The notes: generated from the sequence alone by a model not told the origin. A DNA stretch of 44,983 nt from Bacteroidaceae bacterium (GCA_017558175.1 JAFYWH010000150.1:1-44983), one strand, 5' to 3'. Numbered from the stretch's first letter, positions 24,332-32,525 are shown. Made by a program: numbers and translations.

Positions 24332-25087
24332 ATGATTAAGATTTTATATTTCCTCTATCAGCTATTCATCGCAATGCCTTTGTTGCTTGTGCTGACTATC
24401 ATTAACTGTACAAGCATTATCGTCGGTTGTGCCCTCGGAGATGCAAGTTTCTGGAGTTATTGGCCAAGTAGAATCTGGTCAAAGCTCTTCTGTTACCTTC
24501 TTCTCCTTCCGGTAAAGGTCAACCGCAATCCGAATGTCAAGGAAGACACTTCATACGTGTTCGTAGCCAACCATCAGGGAGCATTCGACATCTTCCTTAT
24601 CTATGGTTTCTTGAATCATGACTTCAAGTGGCTGATGAAGGTTGGTCTTCGCAAGATGCCTCTCATCGGCAAGGCAGCCGAATCAGCTGGACATATTTTT
24701 GTGGACAAATCGGGTCCGAGAAAGATTCTCGCTACCATTATGCATGCCCGCAAGGTGTTGACCGGTGGTATGTCGCTCGTTATCTTTGCTGAAGGTTCAC
24801 GTAGCTTTACAGGTCACATGGGCGAGTTCAAGCGCGGTGCTTTCCAGTTGGCAGACCAGTTGCAACTCCCTATTGTTCCGATTACCCTCAATGGTCCGTT
24901 CGATGTACTTTCACGCACCGACAAATGGCCGAAATGGCATCCGTTGACCATGACTATTCACGATCCTATCTATCCGGAATGCAAAGGTGAAGAAAATGTA
25001 AACCGCATGATGGAAGAATCTTATCAAGCTATCATGAATGGCTTGCCAGAAAAATATCAAGGAAAAGTAACTAATCCGGATCAATAA
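24332..25087 (+). CDS. plsC: 1-acyl-sn-glycerol-3-phosphate acyltransferase, PlsC type (251 aa)
   Basis: PlsC-type enzymes make phosphatidic acid from lysophosphatidic acid and acyl-ACP/CoA at the inner membrane. N-terminal hydrophobic helices (about 5-30) anchor it. The catalytic HX4D is H81-QGAF-D86, and the acceptor-binding block is FAEGSRS (152-158). Length matches the family, so of the two PlsC-like proteins in the window this one is the better candidate for the main enzyme. It has its own promoter and a shared terminator with the convergent DUF4369 gene. Confidence 0.9.
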   Translation: MIKILYFLYQLFIAMPLLLVLTIINCTSIIVGCALGDASFWSYWPSRIWSKLFCYLLLLPVKVNRNPNVKEDTSYVFVANHQGAFDIFLIYGFLNHDFKWLMKVGLRKMPLIGKAAESAGHIFVDKSGPRKILATIMHARKVLTGGMSLVIFAEGSRSFTGHMGEFKRGAFQLADQLQLPIVPITLNGPFDVLSRTDKWPKWHPLTMTIHDPIYPECKGEENVNRMMEESYQAIMNGLPEKYQGKVTNPDQ

Positions 25088-25088
25088 T

Positions 25089-25132
25089 AAAAAATGAACG
25101 AAAGGTTGTCAATTACCTTTCGTTCATTTTTT
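25089..25132. terminator. Bidirectional terminator containing a stop codon
   Basis: A perfect 18-bp stem (25089-25106 against 25115-25132, core ATGAACGAAAGGT) has an 8-nt loop with A and T runs on both sides. It ends plsC on the plus strand and the DUF4369 gene on the minus strand. The latter's TAA (25113-25115) lies at the loop edge, and its last codons lie in the stem. Confidence 0.88.
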
Positions 25133-25814
25133 CCATATTGGCGCGAGCCACTTCTACATATTCCTTTATTAAATTATGATTCTTGAAACAATCGGGAGCA
25201 CTATTTACCAAATCTTCCAATAGCGGAGTCATCAGCGGATAAGGAAAACCATTGCAGAGCATGAGGAAAATTCCCGGCCCCAATACATTCTCGTAATTGT
25301 CTTGAATGAATGTTTTTACCAAGTTCTCCATCTCATTGGAGATTTTATCGCGTTCCGAATTGACTTCCTTTTCGATGACATCCATTGACTTGCCATCCAT
25401 AATCATCCGGCTTTCCAAGCGTTCCACCTCGTATGCTTGGTCGTCCAACAAACTTTTCTTGGTTATGAAGTCGTAAAGTTTTTCATTCAGTGGAGTACCC
25501 TTTACCATGATGCGGGCATTGTCTATCTGGATTTCTATTTCTCCCCTTTCTATCACCAACGGCATGATGCTTTGGTCGTCCATATAGAGGGAAGCAATCA
25601 TCGAGGTATCGATTTCACCCTTCATCCTGAAATATCCGTGAACGACTTCTGCCGAATCCACATTCATCATTTCACCTCCTTGGGGTACTTTTACAAAAAG
25701 CATCTTCCCGTCCAACCGGGGTACAGAAGAGCTCCCCTGAATGTGATATTCACTGGCGCAAGAGGCAAAAAACGACAAGAAGATTACCGAATATATAATG
25801 TTTGATATGTTCAT
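25113..25814 (-). CDS. DUF4369 lipoprotein (233 aa)
   Basis: The lipoprotein signal ends in FFASC. DUF4369 covers about residues 25-110, followed by a helical region with no thioredoxin domain. DUF4369 often precedes a TlpA-type thioredoxin fold in Bacteroidetes; here it stands alone. The start at 25814 (MNISNIIYSVIFLSFFASC) is preferred over 25835, because the -7 box at 25841-25848 leaves no room for a longer leader. It is probably periplasmic, and the function is unknown. The terminator overlaps its C-terminal codons. Confidence 0.8.
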   Translation of the reverse strand: MNISNIIYSVIFLSFFASCASEYHIQGSSSVPRLDGKMLFVKVPQGGEMMNVDSAEVVHGYFRMKGEIDTSMIASLYMDDQSIMPLVIERGEIEIQIDNARIMVKGTPLNEKLYDFITKKSLLDDQAYEVERLESRMIMDGKSMDVIEKEVNSERDKISNEMENLVKTFIQDNYENVLGPGIFLMLCNGFPYPLMTPLLEDLVNSAPDCFKNHNLIKEYVEVARANMEKMNER

Positions 25815-25840
25815 CCGAAATGTTCTATTTTTCACGCCGG

Positions 25841-25848
25841 CAAAAATA
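25841..25848 (-). promoter_or_regulatory. -7 box of the DUF4369 gene
   Basis: The minus strand reads TATTTTTG, an exact TAnnTTTG match, 27 nt upstream of the ATG at 25814. Confidence 0.6.
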
Positions 25849-25954
25849 CATGTATATGCCTTATCCTACAAATATTTTATCATTATTTAAAACAAAATAG
25901 AAGTCATTCATAACTTGACTATCTATAAAAAGAGGAAGTATGTCGTTTTTTTTC

Positions 25955-25962
25955 TATTTTTG
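25955..25962 (+). promoter_or_regulatory. -7 box of the DPP7-like gene
   Basis: TATTTTTG is an exact TAnnTTTG match, 38 nt before the ATG at 26001. Confidence 0.65.
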
Positions 25963-26000
25963 CACCCAAAATTAAATACTAACATTATTATTAACTCAAC

Positions 26001-28166
26001 ATGAAAACATTGAAAGTTTTAATGCTTGCACTTTTATGTGCAATCTGCCTCCCGTCGAAAGCAGACGAAGGCATGTGGTTGTTGCAGATGATGCAGGAAA
26101 AGCATCTCATCGACCGCTTGAAGGCTCAAGGACTTTTGCTGGAAGCAAGCGATGTCTATAGCCCTAACAAAATTTCGTTGAAGGATGCCGTAGGTATCTT
26201 CGGTGGTGGCTGTACAGGTGAAATCATCTCTCCTGATGGTTTGATTCTCACTAATCACCACTGTGGTTATGGCGCTATCCAGCAACACAGCTCTGTAGAG
26301 CATGACTATTTGAAGTATGGTTTCTGGGCAAAGAACCGTTCGGAAGAATTGGCTACTCCGGGGTTGGCCTTCACATTCGTAGAACGCATCGACGATGTAA
26401 CCGACAAGGTAATGGCAAAAATCAAGTCAGGCGAAATCAAGGAAGAAGACTCTTTCGGCCAACGTTTCTTGATGAAGCTTGCTAAGGATGAATTGGAAGC
26501 AAGCGACTTGAAGGGCAAACCAGGTATCCGTACTCAGGCTCTTCCATTCTTCGCAGGTAACAAGTACTATTGTATCTACCTCAAGACTTACAACGACGTG
26601 CGTATGGTAGCTGCTCCTCCTAGCTCAATCGGTAAGTTCGGTGGTGAAACAGACAACTGGATGTGGCCACGCCACACTTGCGACTTCTCGGTGTTCCGTG
26701 TATATGCTGATGCCAATGGCGAACCGGCAGACTACAGCCCGAACAACGTTCCTTTGAAGGCTAAGAAGCACTTGGCTATCTCTTTGAAGGGTATCGAAGA
26801 AGGCGACTATGCCATGATCATGGGTTTCCCTGGTAGCACTAACCGCTATTTGACTCAGAGCGAAATCAAGCAACGCATGGATGCAACCAACGCTCCTCGT
26901 ATCACTATCCGTGGTGCCCGTCAGGAAGTGTTGAAGGCAGAAATGTATGCAAGCGACCAAATCCGCATCCAGTATGCAAGCAAGTATGCAAGCAGCAGTA
27001 ACTACTGGAAGAACTCTATCGGTATGAACAAGGCTATTGTTGACAACAAGGTATTGGAAACAAAGGCTGAACAGGAAGCTCGCTTCGCTAAGTTCGCACA
27101 AGAAAAGGGTAATGCAGACTATGCTAAGGTAGTAGGCCAAATCGACGCCGTAATTGAAAAGAGCAACCCGTTCGTTTACCAGTTCACTTGCTATAGCGAA
27201 ATCTTGCGCCAAGGTATCGAGTACAATACTCCTAACGTAGTTTTGGACAGCTTGAAGAACGCTATCCAGAAGAAGGACAAGGCTGGTATCAGCAAGTTCA
27301 GCGAACAGTTGAAGAAGCAATACGACCGCATCCACAACAAGAACTACGACCACGAAGTAGACCGCAAGGTTGCTAAGGCATTGCTCCCACTCTATGCAGA
27401 AATGGTAGAAGCTGAAAACCTCCCGGCATTCTATGCTACTATCAAGGGTCAGTTCAAGGGTGACTACAATGCATACGTAGACCACTTGTACGACAAGACT
27501 ATCTTCGCTAACGAAGCTAACTTCAACAAGTTCATCAGCAAGCCATCTGTAAAGGCTATCGATGCTGACTTGATGAAGCAATTCGTAGAAGCTAAGAACG
27601 AATTGGGTGGCAAGTTGATGAAGGCTCGTGCTGAATCGATGGTAGGTATGGACTTGCTCCACAAGACATACGTTCGCGGTTTGTGCGAAATGTACTCACC
27701 GGAACCTAAGTCACCGGATGCTAACTTCACTATCCGCTTTACTTATGGTAACGTGAAGTCATACGATCCGAAGGATGGTGTTCACTACAAGTTCTATACT
27801 ACTTTGAAGGGTGTAATGGAAAAGGAAGACCCAACTAACCCTGAATTCGTAGTTCCAGCTAAGTTGAAGGAATTGTACGAAGCTAAGGATTTCGGTCGTT
27901 ATGCTATGGCTAACGGTGAAATGCCAGCATGTTTCTTGACAACTAACGACATCACAGGCGGTAACTCTGGTTCTCCGGTTATCAACGGTAATGGTGAATT
28001 GATTGGTTGTGCATTCGATGGCAACTGGGAATCATTGAGTGGTGACATCAACTTCGACAACAACCTCCAGCGTTGTATCGCAGTAGACATCCGCTACGTT
28101 CTCTTCATCCTCGACAAGCTCGGCAACTGTGGCCACTTGATCGATGAAATGACTATTGTAGAGTAA
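26001..28166 (+). CDS. S46 dipeptidyl-peptidase, DPP7-like (721 aa)
   Basis: This is a periplasmic S46 serine exopeptidase that releases N-terminal dipeptides. After a signal peptide, the catalytic residues fall in LTNHHCG (His86/87), the HTCDF block (Asp228) and GGNSGSPV (Ser656). The residue that sets S1 preference in S46 enzymes is Gly674 in [12 protein letters not shown]; Gly at this place is the DPP7 type (hydrophobic P1), Arg the DPP11 type. Codon use is strongly biased, suggesting high expression. HTCDF has Cys where the second S46 protein has Gly. It supplies dipeptides from dietary or host protein. Specificity is inferred from known P. gingivalis DPP7/DPP11. Confidence 0.92.
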   Translation: MKTLKVLMLALLCAICLPSKADEGMWLLQMMQEKHLIDRLKAQGLLLEASDVYSPNKISLKDAVGIFGGGCTGEIISPDGLILTNHHCGYGAIQQHSSVEHDYLKYGFWAKNRSEELATPGLAFTFVERIDDVTDKVMAKIKSGEIKEEDSFGQRFLMKLAKDELEASDLKGKPGIRTQALPFFAGNKYYCIYLKTYNDVRMVAAPPSSIGKFGGETDNWMWPRHTCDFSVFRVYADANGEPADYSPNNVPLKAKKHLAISLKGIEEGDYAMIMGFPGSTNRYLTQSEIKQRMDATNAPRITIRGARQEVLKAEMYASDQIRIQYASKYASSSNYWKNSIGMNKAIVDNKVLETKAEQEARFAKFAQEKGNADYAKVVGQIDAVIEKSNPFVYQFTCYSEILRQGIEYNTPNVVLDSLKNAIQKKDKAGISKFSEQLKKQYDRIHNKNYDHEVDRKVAKALLPLYAEMVEAENLPAFYATIKGQFKGDYNAYVDHLYDKTIFANEANFNKFISKPSVKAIDADLMKQFVEAKNELGGKLMKARAESMVGMDLLHKTYVRGLCEMYSPEPKSPDANFTIRFTYGNVKSYDPKDGVHYKFYTTLKGVMEKEDPTNPEFVVPAKLKELYEAKDFGRYAMANGEMPACFLTTNDITGGNSGSPVINGNGELIGCAFDGNWESLSGDINFDNNLQRCIAVDIRYVLFILDKLGNCGHLIDEMTIVE

Positions 28167-28172
28167 ATATAG

Positions 28173-28197
28173 AAAAGGGGCTTCACGCCCCTTTTTC
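28173..28197. terminator. Terminator of DPP7 and of the BlaI-like ORF
   Basis: A 9-bp stem (AAAAGGGGC, 28173-28181, against GCCCCTTTT, 28187-28195) has a TTCAC loop and a T run. It lies 6 nt after the DPP7 stop. On the minus strand, the stop of the 59-aa ORF (28183-28185) lies in the loop. Confidence 0.85.
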
Positions 28198-28362
28198 TTT
28201 CTTCAGCACCTCCAATATCCGCTCTAGTTCCTGACGTGTCATTCCCGTAGAATGGATGTAGTCACACACTAACTGTGCGAAAGAGCCATTATAATATGTT
28301 TCCAGTAACTCTGCAAGTTCCTCCCGTATCCTGTCCTTTTCTTTCATCGTTCCGTCCATCAT
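28183..28362 (-). pseudogene. Orphan C-terminal domain of a BlaI/MecI-family repressor (59 codons)
   Basis: The frame runs from an ATG at 28362 to a TGA at 28183. Its product includes LAELLETYYNGSFAQLV and MTRQELERILEVLKKEK, which align with the C-terminal dimerisation domain of BlaI/MecI repressors (LLNKVYKGGFNSLV in staphylococcal BlaI, from memory). The winged-helix domain of about 75 residues is missing, and an in-frame TAG lies 18 nt upstream of the ATG. No BlaR-type partner is adjacent. It is either a remnant of a repressor gene or a free dimerisation domain that could act as a decoy. Terminators flank it on both sides. Confidence 0.6.
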
Positions 28363-28436
28363 TCTATCTTTTTCATGATTCTATTCCACGTACCTTATAT
28401 CTACAAAAACCTCCATTCGCAACCCTACAACAAGCA

Positions 28437-28457
28437 AAAGGGGCTTTATGCCCCTTT
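28437..28457 (-). terminator. Hairpin after the beta-propeller gene
   Basis: AAAGGGGC (28437-28444) and GCCCCTTT (28450-28457) pair around a TTTAT loop, directly after the gene's stop on the minus strand. The minus-strand 3' side reads only TTTT, so strength is uncertain. It is nearly identical to the stem at 28173. Confidence 0.65.
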
Positions 28458-28458
28458 A

Positions 28459-29580
28459 TCAATTTTCATCCCAATACTTTGTGAAATCTGATATCTTGTA
28501 TCTCCATAGTGATGTATCAGGCTCTTTATGATGTACATAAAGGTACTCTTCCTTTTCGTCCAAACACAAAGTACGAATTTGTTTTCCTAAATCAAATTTT
28601 CCCTTTACATTTCCTTGTTTATCAAGAATAACCAAAGTTTTTGGAGTTAATGCATCATGTTTCTTGGTTCTAAACAACTCCCCATTTTCTATACCACTGA
28701 AAGTGGCATAAATATATTCCTTACCAATAACAAGATCGTAAAAAGCTTCAAGAGACGCATCATTGAATTTCACTTTATTCCCTTTCATAAAATATTGGGG
28801 TTTCATGAATTGTTTTTGCCACACTTTAGTCAGTTCACCTTGATTACTAATATCATAACGATAAAGATAACCGAAGTGATGTGAACCGAAATAGAAAGAA
28901 TTTCCATCGGCTGCCATAGCTCCGGCAAAATAAGTTGTAGTACGAAATTCCTCCCTTTCACTGAATAAACCTTTATCAATAGGATATTCTCCAAAGTTAG
29001 CAATTTCATTCAAATCCTTATCCAATAAAGTAAAGATATCCTCCTTCGTCAATACACGATAAGCAATATAATAACCGTTTTCCAAACGAGTCAAATGAAA
29101 ATACATCTGAGACATATTGAGCCCGTTGTATTGAAGTTTATCGGTATTAGTCTGAGATTTATTCTCAATCAGAGTATAGTCTATTTCTCCTTTTTCTGTA
29201 ATTTGAAGATGGAATATGAACAATTTCTTATACGTATTATCGTACATATAAATTGTATCCTGCTCTTCAGAAACACCACAGAAATAAGGTTGCAACATTT
29301 CTCCAGGTCCTCCACCTATGCCCGAAAAATAACCTACCGTATCATTCTTTTCAGTTGTAACCAAGCAGGCCTCCTGTTCGGTAGGCTCAAAATGAAACAA
29401 CTTTGACTGGATGAATTTCATTTGATTGGATTTATATGCCATCAGAAATTCATCAATCAACTCTCCTTCAACGGAAACAGCAGGCATTGAGGTTAAGTCA
29501 AAAAAATCATTGTTTTCCTGTTCTTGAGAACAGGAAAACAATAATAATGCCATTAATCCTAAAATTAATTTAACATTCAT
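28459..29580 (-). CDS. 6-bladed beta-propeller lipoprotein (TolB-like/BF3164-type, 373 aa)
   Basis: Lipoprotein signal with lipobox LLFSC (Cys17). The rest is beta-strand rich with repeated blade-like segments (IYMYDNTYKKLFIFHL, NGYYIAYRVL, SFYFGSHHFGYLYRYD), as in the Bacteroidetes 6-bladed beta-propeller lipoproteins. GYFSGIGGGPGEM near 85-97 is typical of the group. The function is unknown; a periplasmic or surface binding role is likely. It lies 48 nt behind the DUF3244 gene with no promoter of its own, so the two probably share a transcript started at 30020. AT-rich compared with the flanking peptidase genes. Confidence 0.75.
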   Translation of the reverse strand: MNVKLILGLMALLLFSCSQEQENNDFFDLTSMPAVSVEGELIDEFLMAYKSNQMKFIQSKLFHFEPTEQEACLVTTEKNDTVGYFSGIGGGPGEMLQPYFCGVSEEQDTIYMYDNTYKKLFIFHLQITEKGEIDYTLIENKSQTNTDKLQYNGLNMSQMYFHLTRLENGYYIAYRVLTKEDIFTLLDKDLNEIANFGEYPIDKGLFSEREEFRTTTYFAGAMAADGNSFYFGSHHFGYLYRYDISNQGELTKVWQKQFMKPQYFMKGNKVKFNDASLEAFYDLVIGKEYIYATFSGIENGELFRTKKHDALTPKTLVILDKQGNVKGKFDLGKQIRTLCLDEKEEYLYVHHKEPDTSLWRYKISDFTKYWDEN

Positions 29581-29628
29581 TATAAATCTTTTTTAAAATT
29601 AAACCATAACAATATTATACTTTATCAC

Positions 29629-29990
29629 TTATAAAATGTAAATACCATAATAAATATTTCCATTTTCCATTTCAATCTGTACCCAATAAATACCATTAGC
29701 TGTTGAAGTTTGCAATAACAAAGTATTTTTTGCAGACCAACATTCACCAGTCATTTGATTGGTTACAGTTAAGGTGAATTCACCTATTTCTCCAAGTAAG
29801 GATAATTGTACCATTCCATCCGTATACACACATGTAATAGGAGTTAGGATACGAGGTCTTTCTGAAGAATAGTCCTTACTACTTCTTCTTTTAAAACAAC
29901 ATCTCTATCTGTGCTCTCATCCTCACTCGGATTTTCTGCAAAACTGTTAACTGAGAACAGCATAAGCATCATAAATAAAATTTTTCTCAT
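29629..29990 (-). pseudogene. DUF3244-family secreted protein, split by a -1 frame change
   Basis: A signal peptide starts at 29990 (MRKILFMMLMLFSVNSFAE) and runs into VVLKEEVVRT before a TAA at 29844-29846. The second half, with DUF3244 features (RPRILTPITCVYTDG, then FTLTVTNQMTGECW and GNIYYGIYIL), lies in the -1 frame and ends at 29629. The -1 frame has no stop from 29895 onward. Within the overlap at 29889-29895 the zero frame reads T TTA AAA, a classical slippery heptamer. A single-base deletion, a sequence error or true -1 frameshifting would all fit; the joined product would be about 120 residues, normal for the family. Confidence 0.7.
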
Positions 29991-30019
29991 ATCTTCTTTT
30001 TTAGTTAACTTTCTGAACG

Positions 30020-30051
30020 CAAAGTTATAAAGGATATATATTTCTTCCAAA
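30020..30051 (-). promoter_or_regulatory. Full promoter of the DUF3244-propeller operon
   Basis: On the minus strand, TTTG (30051-30048), a 20-nt spacer and TAACTTTG (30027-30020) match the Bacteroidetes TTTG-N19/21-TAnnTTTG promoter exactly. It is 30 nt upstream of the ATG at 29990. This is the best-formed promoter in the window, which argues that the split gene is still transcribed. Confidence 0.8.
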
Positions 30052-30227
30052 AAAACTTTTTAGCCAATACTTTTTTCAAAACACCTTATAACAACCTATT
30101 ATTCAAGAACATACACATAAAAAGAAATGATGGTTAAAAACGCTTATTTTTAGCCATCATTTTACCCTAAGTATATTTTGAACATTTATCCGACATTCAT
30201 ATGGGGATATAAGTATCTGTTTATCAA

Positions 30228-32072
30228 TTACTTACTCAAACATTTTACAAATAAATCCATACTTTTGGGCTTCAAATCCTCAATCTTTTTCCGAATCCTT
30301 TCACGACGCTTATATATCTTATTTTTCGTTTCACGCATCAATGATGAAATAGCATACACGGAATATCCAGCAATGTGATAACAAACCTGACGATAGGAAT
30401 CTTCATCCGGCAATTTCACTTCCGTTCTCAAATGCTTCATCACATTTTGGTTAGACATATTTACCCATTCTTCCAAAATCTCATAAGAATTCTTAGACTT
30501 GATAACCTTCTTTATAAAAGAATCAATGAAAGCTGTCAAAGCATCTTGCTTTAACTTATCAGTTGCGAAATCTGTAATCTGAACACGAAGAATCTCATCT
30601 GCTAATTTTATCCGTTCATTGAATAATTGACTTAGCTTACTCATACAATCTTCTTTGTCATTTTGCATAATCTCAACCCATTGTACATATTTACCATACA
30701 ATTTTTCTTTCGATGCAAGTTCGCTTTCCAAATTCGCCAATACTCGACGGTAATTCATATCCTTTGCATCCGCCTTCTGATTGAATTCCTCAATCAAAGT
30801 ACGGATATTTTCATCCTTTTTCGCCAATTCTTTTTGTAAACACTGCAAATCCAATTGATAACAGACCTCTTGCTTCCGCAAACGTTCAAGTACCCACTTT
30901 TGATATCGTTTGCGCATCCATTTTTGTCCTACATAAATAATTCCCGCTGAGACAACAACAACAAACAAAACAATCGTCCAACGCTGTATCCGTTCTATAC
31001 GAAGTTTATATTGTTGAAATTCCAACTCTGTTGCTAACAGGTTATTTTGAACTGATAATAAAGGTTGCTCCATACTTCTACGTACCAATCCATTCTGCTT
31101 CTTAACTGCTTGCATCATAAAGCGATAGGATTCTGTTTGCGGATACCGAATCCCATGAATACGAGCTTCAGCGAAATATAAAACAATAGTATCGTTTTCA
31201 GTACGAGCACGTTTCCATGCCAAATCCATTTTATCCTGTGAAAGATTCCATTCTTGTTTCATTGCATGGATTTCTGCAATGTCCGCCCAAAAAGAAGAAG
31301 ACATCGAAGAAGAATCATAATGCAATTGTAATTCCTGAAGCAATTTATCAGCTTCAACATATTTTTTTAATTTCACACATAACATTACCAAATCACCCAA
31401 ACACAACTCTACCAATCTATGAAAACCATACTGCTTTCCATCATTTAACACCACACAAAGCAGTTGATAACTTTCCTCATTCTGCCCCATATTTTTATAA
31501 ACATTAGATTGGTCAACTAAAGAATAAAGACGATGCAAATCCTTCCCATCCTGTTCGTAGCAAACTGTAGCCTTCTGAAACATCTCCAAACTTCTGGGAT
31601 AGTCATAGCAATTCTTATAAATATCTCCCATTTGTGTATAGAGCAAGCCGAGCAAATAACCATCATTCACTTCCTCGCATAAACTTTCCGCTTCCAAAAA
31701 TGAAAGCATCGCCTTTATGGATTCTCCCGCATTCATCATTACTCGTCCTTTATAATAATAGGAAAGGAACTTATGGCGCACATCGTCCGTATCGCGGTAG
31801 TAGTCCACCGCTATGGAGATTAAGGAGTCGTTGGTTTCGTCGCGATAGGTCTTGTCTTGCGCCTGGGTATAGAGCAAGGCATAGAGAGCACGGGTACGAT
31901 TTTGCCCCATTTCATCGGGAGAAATCGTATTCAGGAGTGTCCACGCAGAATCGGGGGATTCGTTCATCAGTGACTCGGCACGATGCAGGGGTTCGGTAAT
32001 GTGATTCGGGTCGCTACATGCCCCAAAGGATACCAAAAACAGGAGTAAGAAAAGGAAGTATCGGGTCTTCAT
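30228..32072 (-). CDS. TPR-transmembrane regulator with C-terminal HTH-like tail (614 aa)
   Basis: An N-terminal lipobox (SFGAC, Cys19) precedes a large TPR sensor region (about 25-350). One membrane helix follows (about 363-384), with RKRYQKW after it on the cytoplasmic side. A coiled coil (about 395-480) leads to a C-terminal helical domain; residues 556-597 (DSYRQVCYHIAGYS, IYKRRERIRKKIEDL) resemble the LuxR-like tails of Bacteroidetes TPR regulators. It would sense a periplasmic ligand and act on DNA directly. It lies upstream of the DUF3244-propeller operon on the same strand. The first 140 codons are visibly GC-richer than the rest. DNA binding is an inference. Confidence 0.75.
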   Translation of the reverse strand: MKTRYFLFLLLFLVSFGACSDPNHITEPLHRAESLMNESPDSAWTLLNTISPDEMGQNRTRALYALLYTQAQDKTYRDETNDSLISIAVDYYRDTDDVRHKFLSYYYKGRVMMNAGESIKAMLSFLEAESLCEEVNDGYLLGLLYTQMGDIYKNCYDYPRSLEMFQKATVCYEQDGKDLHRLYSLVDQSNVYKNMGQNEESYQLLCVVLNDGKQYGFHRLVELCLGDLVMLCVKLKKYVEADKLLQELQLHYDSSSMSSSFWADIAEIHAMKQEWNLSQDKMDLAWKRARTENDTIVLYFAEARIHGIRYPQTESYRFMMQAVKKQNGLVRRSMEQPLLSVQNNLLATELEFQQYKLRIERIQRWTIVLFVVVVSAGIIYVGQKWMRKRYQKWVLERLRKQEVCYQLDLQCLQKELAKKDENIRTLIEEFNQKADAKDMNYRRVLANLESELASKEKLYGKYVQWVEIMQNDKEDCMSKLSQLFNERIKLADEILRVQITDFATDKLKQDALTAFIDSFIKKVIKSKNSYEILEEWVNMSNQNVMKHLRTEVKLPDEDSYRQVCYHIAGYSVYAISSLMRETKNKIYKRRERIRKKIEDLKPKSMDLFVKCLSK

Positions 32073-32097
32073 GTCTTTTTAAATTAAGTTCTGAAGA

Positions 32098-32105
32098 CAA
32101 AGATA
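32098..32105 (-). promoter_or_regulatory. -7 box of the TPR regulator gene
   Basis: The minus strand reads TATCTTTG, an exact TAnnTTTG match, 25 nt upstream of the ATG at 32072 and 42 bp from the repeat element that starts at 32147. Confidence 0.6.
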
Positions 32106-32146
32106 ATGAAAAAACATGAATATTCCTAAGGATTCGTCCCAAGTGG

Positions 32147-32521
32147 TGCCACTCGTGCAACCAAAGGATAACTTACTGAGTTTCATTAGGAAACAGGTGG
32201 CACGAGTGCTGCCACCGTGGTTACATTCCTGCCACCGACAACGAAGTTAATAATTTCACAACTTCACACCAAAAAGGCCCATAATTTGAGAAGAATTCGG
32301 CCTCCAGAAAAAACGCCTAATTGTTTTAACAAAAACGCTTAGACGTTTCACCTCAAACGCCTAAGCATTTTGTTCCAAACGCCAAAATGTTTTTCTGACG
32401 CCTCGATATGTTAAATTTAACAAATCCACATCGTGGCAGCAAAAACAATGGGTGGCAGGATTCCTGCCACCCATTGTGTATTGATAATCTGCATATTACG
32501 TGCCAGGTTGCACGAGTGGCA
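32147..32521. mobile_element. Intergenic element with perfect 16-bp terminal inverted repeats (MITE-like, 375 bp)
   Basis: TGCCACTCGTGCAACC at 32147-32162 is matched by its exact reverse complement at 32506-32521. Inside are a hairpin GGTGGCA-N7-TGCCACC (32196-32216), a 15-bp stem CAATGGGTGGCAGGA with a 1-nt centre (32446-32476), more TGCCAC cores at 32229 and 32433, and a 22-bp tandem array (32313-32419). There is no open frame of note. It fills the gap from 4 nt after the DPP11 stop to 75 nt before the TPR gene. No target-site duplication is evident. It could be a non-autonomous mobile element or a folded RNA/regulatory region. Confidence 0.55.
32313..32419. repeat. Degenerate 22-bp tandem array, five units
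   Basis: Units start with ACGC at 32313, 32335, 32357, 32379 and 32398 (steps of 22, 22, 22 and 19 bp). The consensus is ACGCCTAA, three variable bases, TTTT, five variable bases, AA. Unit 3, with its flank, reads AAACGCCTAAGCATTTT and is itself nearly palindromic. Confidence 0.6.
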
Positions 32522-32525
32522 GAAG

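Noticed and set aside
32313-32419. Possible CRISPR array
   Set aside because: The units are 22 bp, degenerate and directly adjacent, with no unique spacers and no cas genes.
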